Source: Microbacteriaceae bacterium (lineage in GTDB: Bacteria; Actinomycetota; Actinomycetes; Actinomycetales; Microbacteriaceae). Taken from it: a DNA stretch of 5,131 bases. Positions 1 to 5,131 of this stretch are shown here, in pieces. The notes below the pieces were generated by a model. That model was not told the origin of the DNA. It did not search any database and saw only the letters and a list, made by a program, of their open reading frames with translations. The stretch covers positions 3,635-8,765 of the forward strand of contig WOYR01000257.1 in NCBI GenBank assembly GCA_011620705.1, written 5' to 3'. Position numbers and translations under genes: made by a program. Within the stretch, counting starts at the first letter, position 1. Each line of letters opens with the position of its first letter.

Positions 1-1332
1 GCCGTCACCGCGACCTTCCGGCTGCTTTCGGAGCGCTGGGGCACTCCCGGCCTGGCGATGCCATCCGGCGACTACCGGCTCACGCTCGACGGGTCGACGC
101 GCGTGGAGGTCGCGGCGGCGCTGCCCGATGAGCTGCGGCATCCCCTGTTCCGAGCGCGGGTGCTGGCGCTGGCCGGCGGATTGGTGCTGCGGGTGTCGGC
201 GCCGCTTGCCGATGACGAGCTCGGCGCGCGCGCGCAGGCGCGGCTGGAGCGGCAATACCGGCGCGGGCGGCCGGCGCCCGAGGATGCGGTGTTCTTCGAG
301 AGCTTCTACGGGCAGTCGAGTTCGGACAACCCGCTCGGCATCGACCGCGCGCTCGCCGGATTGCGGCCGCGGACGGCGCGCTACTGGAGCGTGGTCGACG
401 GCTCGGTCGCGGTGCCCGACGGCGCCGTGCGGATCGTGGAGGGCAGCCGCGAGTGGTGGCGCGTGCGCGGCACAGCACGGGTCCTGGTCGTGAACGATTG
501 GCTGCGCAAGCGGTTCCGCCGGCGCCCGCAGCAGAAGGTGCTGCAGACCTGGCACGGCACGATGCTGAAGCGGCTCGCCCTGGACCGCGATCCCGGGCTG
601 CGCACCAGGATCGCGGTGAAGCGCGAGCGTCGCCGCTGGGATGCGCTGCTCGCGCAGAACCCGTACAGCGCCGAGATCTTCCGCTCGGCATACCACATGC
701 GCGGACCGATCTGGCATGACGGATACCCCCGCAACGACGTGTTCGCGGATGCCGCGCGCATCCCGGACGTGCGCCGCTCGCTCGGCCTGCCGGAGGGGGC
801 GCGGGTGGTGCTGTACGCGCCGACCTGGCGCGACGACCGGACCGAGATGGTCGACTACGTGGACCTGGCCGGCTTCGCGGGCGAACTGGGCGACGATCAT
901 GTGCTGCTCGTGCGCGGGCATTCCCGCACCCTGCCCTACGGCCGCGACCTTGAAGCAGACCGCCTCATCGACGTCACCAGCTTCCCGGACATGGCCGATC
1001 TCATCCAGGTCGCGGATGTGTTCGTCACCGACTACTCCTCCGCCATGTTCGACGTGGTCGGCACCGACAAGCCGCTGATCTTCTTCACCCCCGATCTCGC
1101 GCACTACAGCACCGATCTGCGGGGCTTCTACTTCGATCTGCTCGCCGAGGCTCCCGGACCGGTCGTCCGGGATCGCGAGGGGCTGCTCGCCGCCATCCGA
1201 GGCGCGGATGCCGCGGCTCCCGCCTTCGCCGACCGGCGCGCCGCCTGGCGCGCCCGCTTCACCCCCCGCGACGACGGCGCGGCAGGCGCCCGCGTCGTGC
1301 AGCGGATGGTGAGCGAGGGTTGGCTCGGCTGA
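1..1332 (+). CDS. CDP-glycerol glycerophosphotransferase (TagB/TagF-like), 3' part
   Basis: This enzyme is predicted to transfer glycerol phosphate from CDP-glycerol onto a growing teichoic-acid-type polymer at the inner face of the membrane. The frame is open from base 1, so the true start lies upstream. The ATG at 58 falls inside what reads as the N-terminal domain (a 'PSGDYRL' beta-type stretch follows it) and is probably not the start. Numbering from that ATG, the family landmarks appear in order: SFYG near 82, WHG 165-167 followed by a Lys/Arg-rich stretch, GYPRND 222-227, YAPTWRD 253-259, RGH 286-288, TDYSS 324-328, and DLRGFYFD 353-360. The WHG and RGH histidines match the conserved pair known in TagF. 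The stop is TGA at 1330-1332. No membrane segment is visible; the family binds the membrane peripherally. Primase (TagB) and polymerase (TagF) roles cannot be told apart here, and a related phosphopolyol transferase is possible. The next gene is convergent, 120 bp away. Confidence 0.9.
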   Translation, partial: AVTATFRLLSERWGTPGLAMPSGDYRLTLDGSTRVEVAAALPDELRHPLFRARVLALAGGLVLRVSAPLADDELGARAQARLERQYRRGRPAPEDAVFFESFYGQSSSDNPLGIDRALAGLRPRTARYWSVVDGSVAVPDGAVRIVEGSREWWRVRGTARVLVVNDWLRKRFRRRPQQKVLQTWHGTMLKRLALDRDPGLRTRIAVKRERRRWDALLAQNPYSAEIFRSAYHMRGPIWHDGYPRNDVFADAARIPDVRRSLGLPEGARVVLYAPTWRDDRTEMVDYVDLAGFAGELGDDHVLLVRGHSRTLPYGRDLEADRLIDVTSFPDMADLIQVADVFVTDYSSAMFDVVGTDKPLIFFTPDLAHYSTDLRGFYFDLLAEAPGPVVRDREGLLAAIRGADAAAPAFADRRAAWRARFTPRDDGAAGARVVQRMVSEGWLG

Positions 1333-1361
1333 CCCTGCCTCCTCCTCATCCCCTTCTCCGC

Positions 1362-1419
1362 GAAAGTACGGACTTCTGCGTACTCTCAGTCGCGAAAGTA
1401 CGCAGAAGTCCGTACTTTC
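1362..1419. repeat. Nested inverted-repeat element (two inverted hairpin units) between convergent genes
   Basis: The arms at 1362-1384 and 1397-1419 are perfect 23-bp reverse complements around a 12-nt centre. Each half is also a hairpin. The right unit (1394-1419) is gaaagtacg, an 8-nt core cagaagtc, then cgtactttc, with perfect 9-bp arms. The left unit (1362-1387) is gaaagtacg, core gacttctg, then cgtactctc, with one arm mismatch. The two cores are reverse complements of each other, so this is one 26-bp unit present twice head to head, separated by agtcgc. It lies 29 nt after the stop of the glycerophosphotransferase gene and 33 nt from the stop of the glycosyltransferase gene. It could act as a two-way transcription terminator, although there is no T-run on either side. 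It could instead be a REP-like dispersed palindrome or a protein-binding site. The structure is certain; the role is inferred. Confidence 0.9.
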
Positions 1420-1420
1420 A

Positions 1421-1448
1421 CGACTGGGGGCTCGCGACTGGGGGCTGG
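1421..1448. repeat. 14-bp tandem duplication
   Basis: Two adjacent copies, cgactgggggctcg (1421-1434) and cgactgggggctgg (1435-1448), match at 13 of 14 positions. They sit between the large palindrome and the stop codon of the minus-strand glycosyltransferase gene. The tcgcgact at 1432-1439, across the copy junction, is the reverse complement of agtcgcga (1388-1395) in the centre of the palindrome, so the two elements could pair. It looks like a local slippage duplication; no function is evident. Confidence 0.75.
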
Positions 1449-1452
1449 GGGG

Positions 1453-2490
1453 TCAGCTCTCGGTGCGGGAGGTGTCGACCGCGTCGCCGGCGCCGACGAT
1501 GAAGCCCCGGAGGAATCCGGTGCCCCAGCTGAAGTGCATGATCGCGATCACGGCCATGAGGCGCAGCCGGTCGCCGAGCGTTCCCGAGCTGGTCGCGGCG
1601 GCGAGGATCAGCAGTGCCGCATAGAGGATCGGACCGAGGTAGACGAGCGCGACGATCCAGCCGGCGATCCCGTGCAGCACGCCGGTCGCGTGCAGTGGGA
1701 TCGCGATGATCGACAGCAGGGTCGCGATCACCAGCAGCGGCGGCGCGAAGAAGCGGAGCGGGTTGCGCGATCCGAGGCGGCGCACCAGTTCGGCCCGCCA
1801 GACGCCGGTCGAGAAGAACTGGCGGGCGAGCTTGCCAGGCGTGCTGCGCGGCCAGTACTTCACGCGCAGCTCGGGATCGAGCCAGACGGTCTTGCCTGCC
1901 CGGCGGAAGCGGTAGTTGAGCTCCCAGTCCTCGCCGCGGCGCAGCGACTCGTCGAAGTAGCCCACCTCGGCGAGCGCATCGGCGCGCATCACCCCCAGAT
2001 ACGCCGACTCCGCCGGACCGGCGACCGCCGCGCTGCCGTGGTAGGCGCCGCCGCCCAGTCCGAAACGGCTGTTGTAGGCTCGCGCGACCGCAGCCTGGAA
2101 TCCTGGTGCGCCAGTCGCCACCATGATCCCGCCGACGCTGGCGGCCCCGGTGCGCTCGAGGTCGTCGACGCCGCGGGTCGTGTATCCGGGTGCGAGTTCG
2201 GTGTGCGCATCCACCCGGATGATGTCCGGATGCTTCGCCGCTTTGATCGCGAGGTTGAGACCGATCGGGATGTCAACGCCGGGGTTCTCCACCAGGCGGA
2301 TGCGGGCATCCGCCGCCGCCAGCCTTTCGACGATCTGGCGGGTGCCGTCGTGCGAGGGGCCCAACGCCAGCACGACCTCGACCGGACCGGCGTAGTCCTG
2401 ATCGAGCACACTGCGGATCGCGGCCTCCACATACCCGGCTTCGTTGAGAACGGGCATGACGTACGAGACGCCGCTGCGAGGCTCAGCCAT
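1453..2490 (-). CDS. Family 2 glycosyltransferase, membrane-bound, ExoA-like
   Basis: This 345-residue enzyme is predicted to transfer a sugar from a nucleotide-sugar donor onto a lipid-linked or surface glycan at the cytoplasmic face of the membrane. The GT-A domain comes first: VSYVMPVLNE at 8-17, GPSHDGT at 44-50 (Asp48 as donor-binding residue), and DAH at 94-96 in the position of the metal-binding DXD, as in ExoA of succinoglycan synthesis. The GGGAYHGSAAVAGPAESAYLG acceptor region lies near 146-166, and the catalytic-type Glu-Asp pair is at 187-188 in RRGEDWELNYRFRRAG. Hydrophobic segments follow at about 247-268, 274-298 and 309-325, so the C-terminus is anchored. The length is usual for ExoA-like proteins. 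ATG at 2490 is chosen because the conserved strand starts 7 residues later; no Shine-Dalgarno is seen. It lies 51 bp downstream of the protease gene on the same strand and may be co-transcribed with it. The sugar and acceptor cannot be told. Confidence 0.92.
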   Translation of the reverse strand: MAEPRSGVSYVMPVLNEAGYVEAAIRSVLDQDYAGPVEVVLALGPSHDGTRQIVERLAAADARIRLVENPGVDIPIGLNLAIKAAKHPDIIRVDAHTELAPGYTTRGVDDLERTGAASVGGIMVATGAPGFQAAVARAYNSRFGLGGGAYHGSAAVAGPAESAYLGVMRADALAEVGYFDESLRRGEDWELNYRFRRAGKTVWLDPELRVKYWPRSTPGKLARQFFSTGVWRAELVRRLGSRNPLRFFAPPLLVIATLLSIIAIPLHATGVLHGIAGWIVALVYLGPILYAALLILAAATSSGTLGDRLRLMAVIAIMHFSWGTGFLRGFIVGAGDAVDTSRTES

Positions 2491-2499
2491 GGTGCGACG

Positions 2500-2505
2500 A
2501 GCCTA
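2500..2505 (-). promoter_or_regulatory. Possible -10 element close to the glycosyltransferase start
   Basis: Read on the minus strand, TAGGCT fits the actinobacterial TANNNT -10 pattern and ends 9 nt before the ATG. This would give an almost leaderless transcript, in line with the missing Shine-Dalgarno. No good TTGACA-like -35 is found about 17 nt upstream, so this is weak evidence from one hexamer. Confidence 0.3.
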
Positions 2506-2541
2506 GCAGCGGCGTTCCGGGCGACTGCGGGCGGCGGGGAC

Positions 2542-3948
2542 TCAGAGCGTGAGCGTTCCGAGTGTGACGGTCACGCTGCTCGAATCGGAGCCGCGCACGT
2601 AGGTCAGCTTGGCGGTGCTCCCCGGTGTCAGCGACCGCACCTGGGCGGTGAGGTCGGTGCTGTCGGTGATCGGCACCCCGTTGAAGGAGGTGACGACATC
2701 GCCTTTCCTCAGGCCTGCCTTGTCGGCACCGCCGCCCGATGTGACCTCGGCGATGAGCGCCCCGACGACGGAGCTGCTGTCGCTGGTCGCCGTCGTCACG
2801 GAGGCGCCGAGCAGCCCGTGGGTGCCCTTGCCGCTGGAGATGATCTCCTGGCTGATGCGCCGGGCGAGGTCGGACGGGATGGCGAAGCCGACTCCGATGG
2901 ACCCGGACTGCGCCGAACTGCTGGCGCTTCCGGTGCTCGCGATGGCGACGTTGATGCCGATCAGCTTGCCGTCGCTGTCGAGCAGCGCACCGCCCGAGTT
3001 GCCGGGATTGATCGCGGCGTCCGTCTGGATGACCGGGAGCGAGATGTCGGCGGTCTGCGGACTTCTCGAGCCGGGGCCCGATCCGCCGCCTTCGCCGAAG
3101 TTCCAGAAGTTGTAGGGGCTCGAGCCGTCGTTCGGGGTCGAGTTGTCGCTGCCGCTCTTGTTCGGCACCGCCGATGACGCGATCTGGATGCTGCGGTTCA
3201 GGGCGCTGACGATGCCGTCGGTGACGGTGTTCGGCAGGGCGAGCGGGGCGCCGATCGCGATGACTTTGTCACCCACGTTGATCTTCGACGAGTCGCCGAA
3301 CTCGATCGCGGGCAGCCCGCTCGCGCCTTCGATCTTGATGACGGCGAGGTCGACGATCGGGTCGGTGCCCACCACTTTCGCCTTGTAGAGCCGGCCGTCC
3401 CAGGTGGTGACCTCGATGGTGCCGCTCGCGGATTCGCCGTCAAGGGTCACGACGTGGGTGTTGGTCAGCACGTAGCCGTCGCTGCTGAGGATGACGCCGG
3501 AGCCGGTGCCTGCCTGGTTGCTCCCGGTGACATTGATGGTGACGACCGAGGGGCCGGCTTTGGCTGCAACCGCGGTGGTCGCGTTGACGGCGTCCTTGTT
3601 GTTGATGGTCACGGTCTGCGGCGCGGCGGAGATGCTGCTGTGCGAGCTGCTGTTGGCGCTGACCGCCCAGGCTGCAACGCCTGCTCCGGATGCCCCGCCC
3701 AGCACGGCTCCGACGACGAGGGCTCCGACGACGGGTGCGACGTTCCGCTTCTTCCCTGGGGCGCCCGTTGTCGCCGCCGCGACGGGCGCGACGGAGGGCT
3801 GCTCCACTGTGGGCTGCTCGACTGTGGGTTGGGCCGTCGGGGGCTGCACCGCCGTGGGCTGGGGTGCCGGCGGCTGCGTTGCCGGGGGCTGGACGGCGTC
3901 GGCGTCCGGCTGCGGCGCGTCGGACGGGGTCTGGGGTGTGTCGGGCAT
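2542..3948 (-). CDS. HtrA/DegP-like S1C serine protease with PDZ domain, membrane-anchored
   Basis: This 468-residue trypsin-like protease is predicted to degrade or refold damaged proteins outside the membrane. The order is: a Pro/Gln/Thr-rich cytoplasmic tail (1-65) with a PTVEQ tandem repeat at 41-50; a basic GKKR (65-68) leading into one membrane segment at about 70-96; a Ser-rich linker; the protease domain at about 125-370; and a PDZ domain at about 378-466 (GLLGASV, then ADKAGLRKGDVVTSFNG). The catalytic triad is intact: His165 in TNTHVV, Asp200 in IVDLAVIKI, Ser318 in NPGNSGGALL. A low-complexity insert at about 257-300 (Ser/Asn/Gly-rich, with YNFWNF) splits the barrel just before the active-site serine strand. 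The layout matches actinobacterial HtrA/PepD-type proteins; which paralogue it is cannot be decided. The start ATG is supported by AAAGGAG 10 nt upstream. It lies 99 bp after the PKD-like gene and 51 bp before the glycosyltransferase gene, all on the minus strand. Confidence 0.95.
   Translation of the reverse strand: MPDTPQTPSDAPQPDADAVQPPATQPPAPQPTAVQPPTAQPTVEQPTVEQPSVAPVAAATTGAPGKKRNVAPVVGALVVGAVLGGASGAGVAAWAVSANSSSHSSISAAPQTVTINNKDAVNATTAVAAKAGPSVVTINVTGSNQAGTGSGVILSSDGYVLTNTHVVTLDGESASGTIEVTTWDGRLYKAKVVGTDPIVDLAVIKIEGASGLPAIEFGDSSKINVGDKVIAIGAPLALPNTVTDGIVSALNRSIQIASSAVPNKSGSDNSTPNDGSSPYNFWNFGEGGGSGPGSRSPQTADISLPVIQTDAAINPGNSGGALLDSDGKLIGINVAIASTGSASSSAQSGSIGVGFAIPSDLARRISQEIISSGKGTHGLLGASVTTATSDSSSVVGALIAEVTSGGGADKAGLRKGDVVTSFNGVPITDSTDLTAQVRSLTPGSTAKLTYVRGSDSSSVTVTLGTLTL
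3799..3828 (-). repeat. 15-bp tandem repeat inside the protease gene (PTVEQ x2)
   Basis: Two in-frame 15-bp copies (3814-3828, then 3799-3813 in reading order) encode PTVEQ twice and differ by one silent base. They lie in the Pro/Gln-rich cytoplasmic tail, within a longer run of looser QP-containing units. In-frame length variation between strains is plausible. Confidence 0.8.
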
Positions 3949-3958
3949 AGTGGGGATG

Positions 3959-3965
3959 CTCCTTT
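3959..3965 (-). promoter_or_regulatory. Shine-Dalgarno for the HtrA-like gene
   Basis: On the minus strand AAAGGAG lies 10 nt before the ATG at 3948. It is the clearest ribosome-binding site in the window and fixes the start of the protease gene. Confidence 0.75.
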
Positions 3966-4018
3966 CAGCGGTGCCAGCATCCCGCTCGAAGCTGAACGTT
4001 GCATTTGCTCGTGCTGGG

Positions 4019-4024
4019 AGCCTA
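4019..4024 (-). promoter_or_regulatory. Possible -10 element upstream of the HtrA-like gene
   Basis: The minus strand reads TAGGCT, the same hexamer found before the glycosyltransferase gene, inside the 99-bp gap after the PKD-like gene. It would give a leader of about 60 nt containing the Shine-Dalgarno. The -35 region is GC-rich and does not match TTGACA, so this is a weak call. No binding motif of a stress regulator was recognised in the gap. Confidence 0.25.
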
Positions 4025-4047
4025 CCGCCGGTGCGCCGGGCGCCTGC

Positions 4048-4869
4048 CTAGCATCCGGGGCCGCTCGGATTCGCGACGCAGTCGTGCTCGACGAGCACCG
4101 TCTTCGCGCCGGTCACCGTGACGTGCAGATCGTTGGCGGGCAGGTTGATGGTGCCCCGGATCGGGACGAAGCCTGTGCCTCCGAAGCGGTACTCGGCGTG
4201 GAAGTCGATGCTGAGCCGGATGAGGTATTCGCCCTCCGTCTCGTAGACGTGGCTCGTGGGGGTGGGGTCGAAGTCGTTGAGGCGTTGGGCCGCCCAGGTG
4301 GCACCCCGTGTGGAGCGGACGGCGGCGCTCCCGTCGCCGTAGTTCCAGTGCCAGGCGATCGGCGTGAAGCGGACCGTCGCGGGTTGTCCGAGCAGGGTGC
4401 CGTTCACGAGCTGCTGGTCGACCACGGAGTAGAAGTTGGCGTCGAGGCCGGGGACGACCCAGCCGTTCGGCTCCATGTACTGGATGCCGGGCGCCGGGCG
4501 GAAGGACGCGATGTCACGCAGCGTGATCGGCTGGATGGCCGGCGCGGGGTCCACCGGGACGGGGCGGACTTTGCGCACCAGGCAGCGGCCCTCGACGATC
4601 GCATCGCACTCGAACGACCGCGCCTTGGCACTGCTGGATCCGCGCGATGCGGTGCCGCCGGAGCTGCCGGAGCTGCCGGAGCTGCCCGAGCTGCCCGGCG
4701 AGGAGGCGGAGCCTGAGATGGTGACCTCATCGGAGCCGACGGATGCATCGACGCTGCAGAGTCCGGCATTGACCTCGATGAGTGTGCAGCTACCAGGTGT
4801 GGCAGTGCTCGGTGCTGACCCCAGAGCGACAGCAACCACCATACTCAGCAGAAAGTCTGTCCAGGCCAT
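4048..4869 (-). CDS. Secreted protein with PKD-like domain, function unknown
   Basis: This predicted exported protein has 273 residues. A hydrophobic start (about 6-18, FLLSMVVAVALGS) followed by APSTATPGSC looks like a signal peptide or lipoprotein-like leader, but there is no basic residue in front of it. A Ser/Gly-rich linker with SSG repeats follows (about 52-80), then a Cys-containing stretch (C88, C96). The C-terminal region at about 112-260 includes FRPAPGIQYMEPNGW and a PKD-type fold signature: WNYGDGS at 175-181, then SHVYETEGEYLIRLSIDF at 206-223. The last residue is Cys273, with Cys264 close by. PKD domains are beta-sandwiches that mediate binding in surface proteins, so a surface or scaffolding role is inferred. 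ATG at 4869 is the furthest upstream start: in-frame codons before it contain no ATG, GTG or TTG back to a TGA at 4969-4971. No Shine-Dalgarno is seen. It overlaps the preceding gene by 25 nt, which suggests translational coupling. Confidence 0.8.
   Translation of the reverse strand: MAWTDFLLSMVVAVALGSAPSTATPGSCTLIEVNAGLCSVDASVGSDEVTISGSASSPGSSGSSGSSGSSGGTASRGSSSAKARSFECDAIVEGRCLVRKVRPVPVDPAPAIQPITLRDIASFRPAPGIQYMEPNGWVVPGLDANFYSVVDQQLVNGTLLGQPATVRFTPIAWHWNYGDGSAAVRSTRGATWAAQRLNDFDPTPTSHVYETEGEYLIRLSIDFHAEYRFGGTGFVPIRGTINLPANDLHVTVTGAKTVLVEHDCVANPSGPGC
4658..4693 (-). repeat. 9-bp tandem repeat encoding the SSG linker
   Basis: Four adjacent 9-bp units, three identical (ccggagctg on the plus strand, 4658-4684) and a fourth with one change (cccgagctg, 4685-4693), encode Ser-Ser-Gly repeats in the linker of the PKD-like protein. 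The unit is a multiple of three, so gain or loss would keep the frame and change linker length. Confidence 0.85.
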
Positions 4870-5131
4870 GGTTCGTTCTTGTCGACAAGGAGATGACGGA
4901 GCATCCGAGGATCGCTCTTGAACGAGACCTCGATAGATACCTTCGGCTGTCTGCTTAGAGGAGTCACATCATGATCGGCCGCGTCCAGGATTCGAGTGCC
5001 GGACAAGTCAAGGCACGTGTACACCACAAGGTTCGCGCCATTCCCATCCTGGCTACGTTGCTGAAGCTGCAAGTTTGAGAATGCGGTGGCCCCTGTTTGG
5101 TGACGACCGCTTTGTTCGAGTGTCGATGCGG
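4845..5131 (-). CDS. Small secreted-type protein of unknown function, C-terminal part
   Basis: The frame is open from the right edge of the window to a TGA at 4845-4847, giving 94 codons; the start lies outside. A TTG at 5070-5072 is an in-frame internal codon and need not be the start. The protein reads as a compact domain: VVYTCLDLSGTRILDAADHDVTP, then SIEVSF, LLVDKNEPW and a C-terminal GQTFC. The Cys in YTCLD and the terminal Cys could form a disulfide in an exported protein. I believe similar tails occur in uncharacterised actinobacterial secreted proteins, but I cannot check this. It overlaps the start of the PKD-like gene by 25 nt on the same strand, so the two are likely translated together. 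Its codons (cta, aga, gta, act, cat) and lower GC differ from the rest of the window. The coding call rests on the protein-like sequence, the full open frame and the overlap. Confidence 0.65.
   Translation of the reverse strand, partial: ASTLEQSGRHQTGATAFSNLQLQQRSQDGNGANLVVYTCLDLSGTRILDAADHDVTPLSRQPKVSIEVSFKSDPRMLRHLLVDKNEPWPGQTFC

Noticed and set aside
80..761. Minus-strand open frames within the glycerophosphotransferase gene
   Set aside because: They are Arg/Ala/Ser/Pro-rich shadows of a gene with clear motifs.
1320..1502. Short plus-strand open frame of 60 codons reading through the palindrome
   Set aside because: It starts inside the glycerophosphotransferase gene, runs through the repeat into the antisense of the glycosyltransferase gene, and has no protein-like character.
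1534..3177. Long open frame on the plus strand (547 codons) across the glycosyltransferase and protease genes
   Set aside because: It is antisense to two genes with intact family motifs and has an Arg/Asp/Gly-rich, domain-free composition. It is a product of high GC.
4020..4047. GC-rich stretch after the PKD-like gene considered as a terminator
   Set aside because: Only short 4-5 bp stems with a tiny loop can be drawn, with no T-run, so it is not distinguishable from background GC.
3454..4716. Long open frame on the plus strand (420 codons) opposite the protease N-terminus and the PKD-like gene
   Set aside because: Its composition is low-complexity (Gly/Arg/Cys/Asp), it spans two real minus-strand genes and their gap, and it has no recognisable domain.
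4878..4889. 12-bp perfect palindrome cttgtcgacaag upstream of the PKD-like gene start
   Set aside because: About one 12-bp palindrome is expected by chance in a window of this length. It lies inside the coding sequence of the upstream gene and has no second copy here.

Overview
The base composition is GC-rich over most of the window. Together with the gene families present (a teichoic-acid-type polymerase, an ExoA-like family 2 glycosyltransferase, a membrane-anchored HtrA protease with a Pro/Gln-rich tail, and small secreted Cys-containing proteins), this suggests a high-GC Gram-positive actinobacterium. The style is closest to Microbacteriaceae such as Microbacterium. That placement is inferred from sequence style; no search was run.

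Layout. Bases 1-1332 (+) hold the 3' part of a CDP-glycerol glycerophosphotransferase (TagB/TagF type) whose start lies before the window. Bases 1333-1452 separate it from a convergent gene and carry a striking nested palindrome: a 26-bp hairpin unit present twice in inverted orientation, giving 23-bp perfect arms. A 14-bp tandem duplication follows it. Everything after that is on the minus strand. In transcription order these are: the 3' end of a small secreted-type protein gene (5131-4845, start outside the window); a PKD-like secreted protein gene overlapping it by 25 nt (4869-4048); an HtrA-like serine protease with one PDZ domain (3948-2542); and a membrane-bound family 2 glycosyltransferase (2490-1453).

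Function. The two outer enzymes fit cell-surface polymer synthesis: a teichoic-acid-like poly(glycerol phosphate) and an exopolysaccharide-type glycan. The HtrA protease fits envelope protein quality control. The two proteins at the right end look like an exported or surface pair, because they overlap and both end in cysteine; their role is unknown. The shared theme is the cell envelope, but convergence and the 51-99 bp gaps mean a single operon is not shown, except for the overlapping pair.

No clearly new multi-gene system is visible. The best leads are the nested inverted-repeat element at 1362-1419, the lower GC and unusual codon use of the partial gene at the right edge, and the overlapping pair of Cys-ending proteins with an ambiguous start. 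I saw no tRNA, rRNA, CRISPR array, transposase or attachment site. The only non-coding stretches are 120, 51 and 99 bp long.
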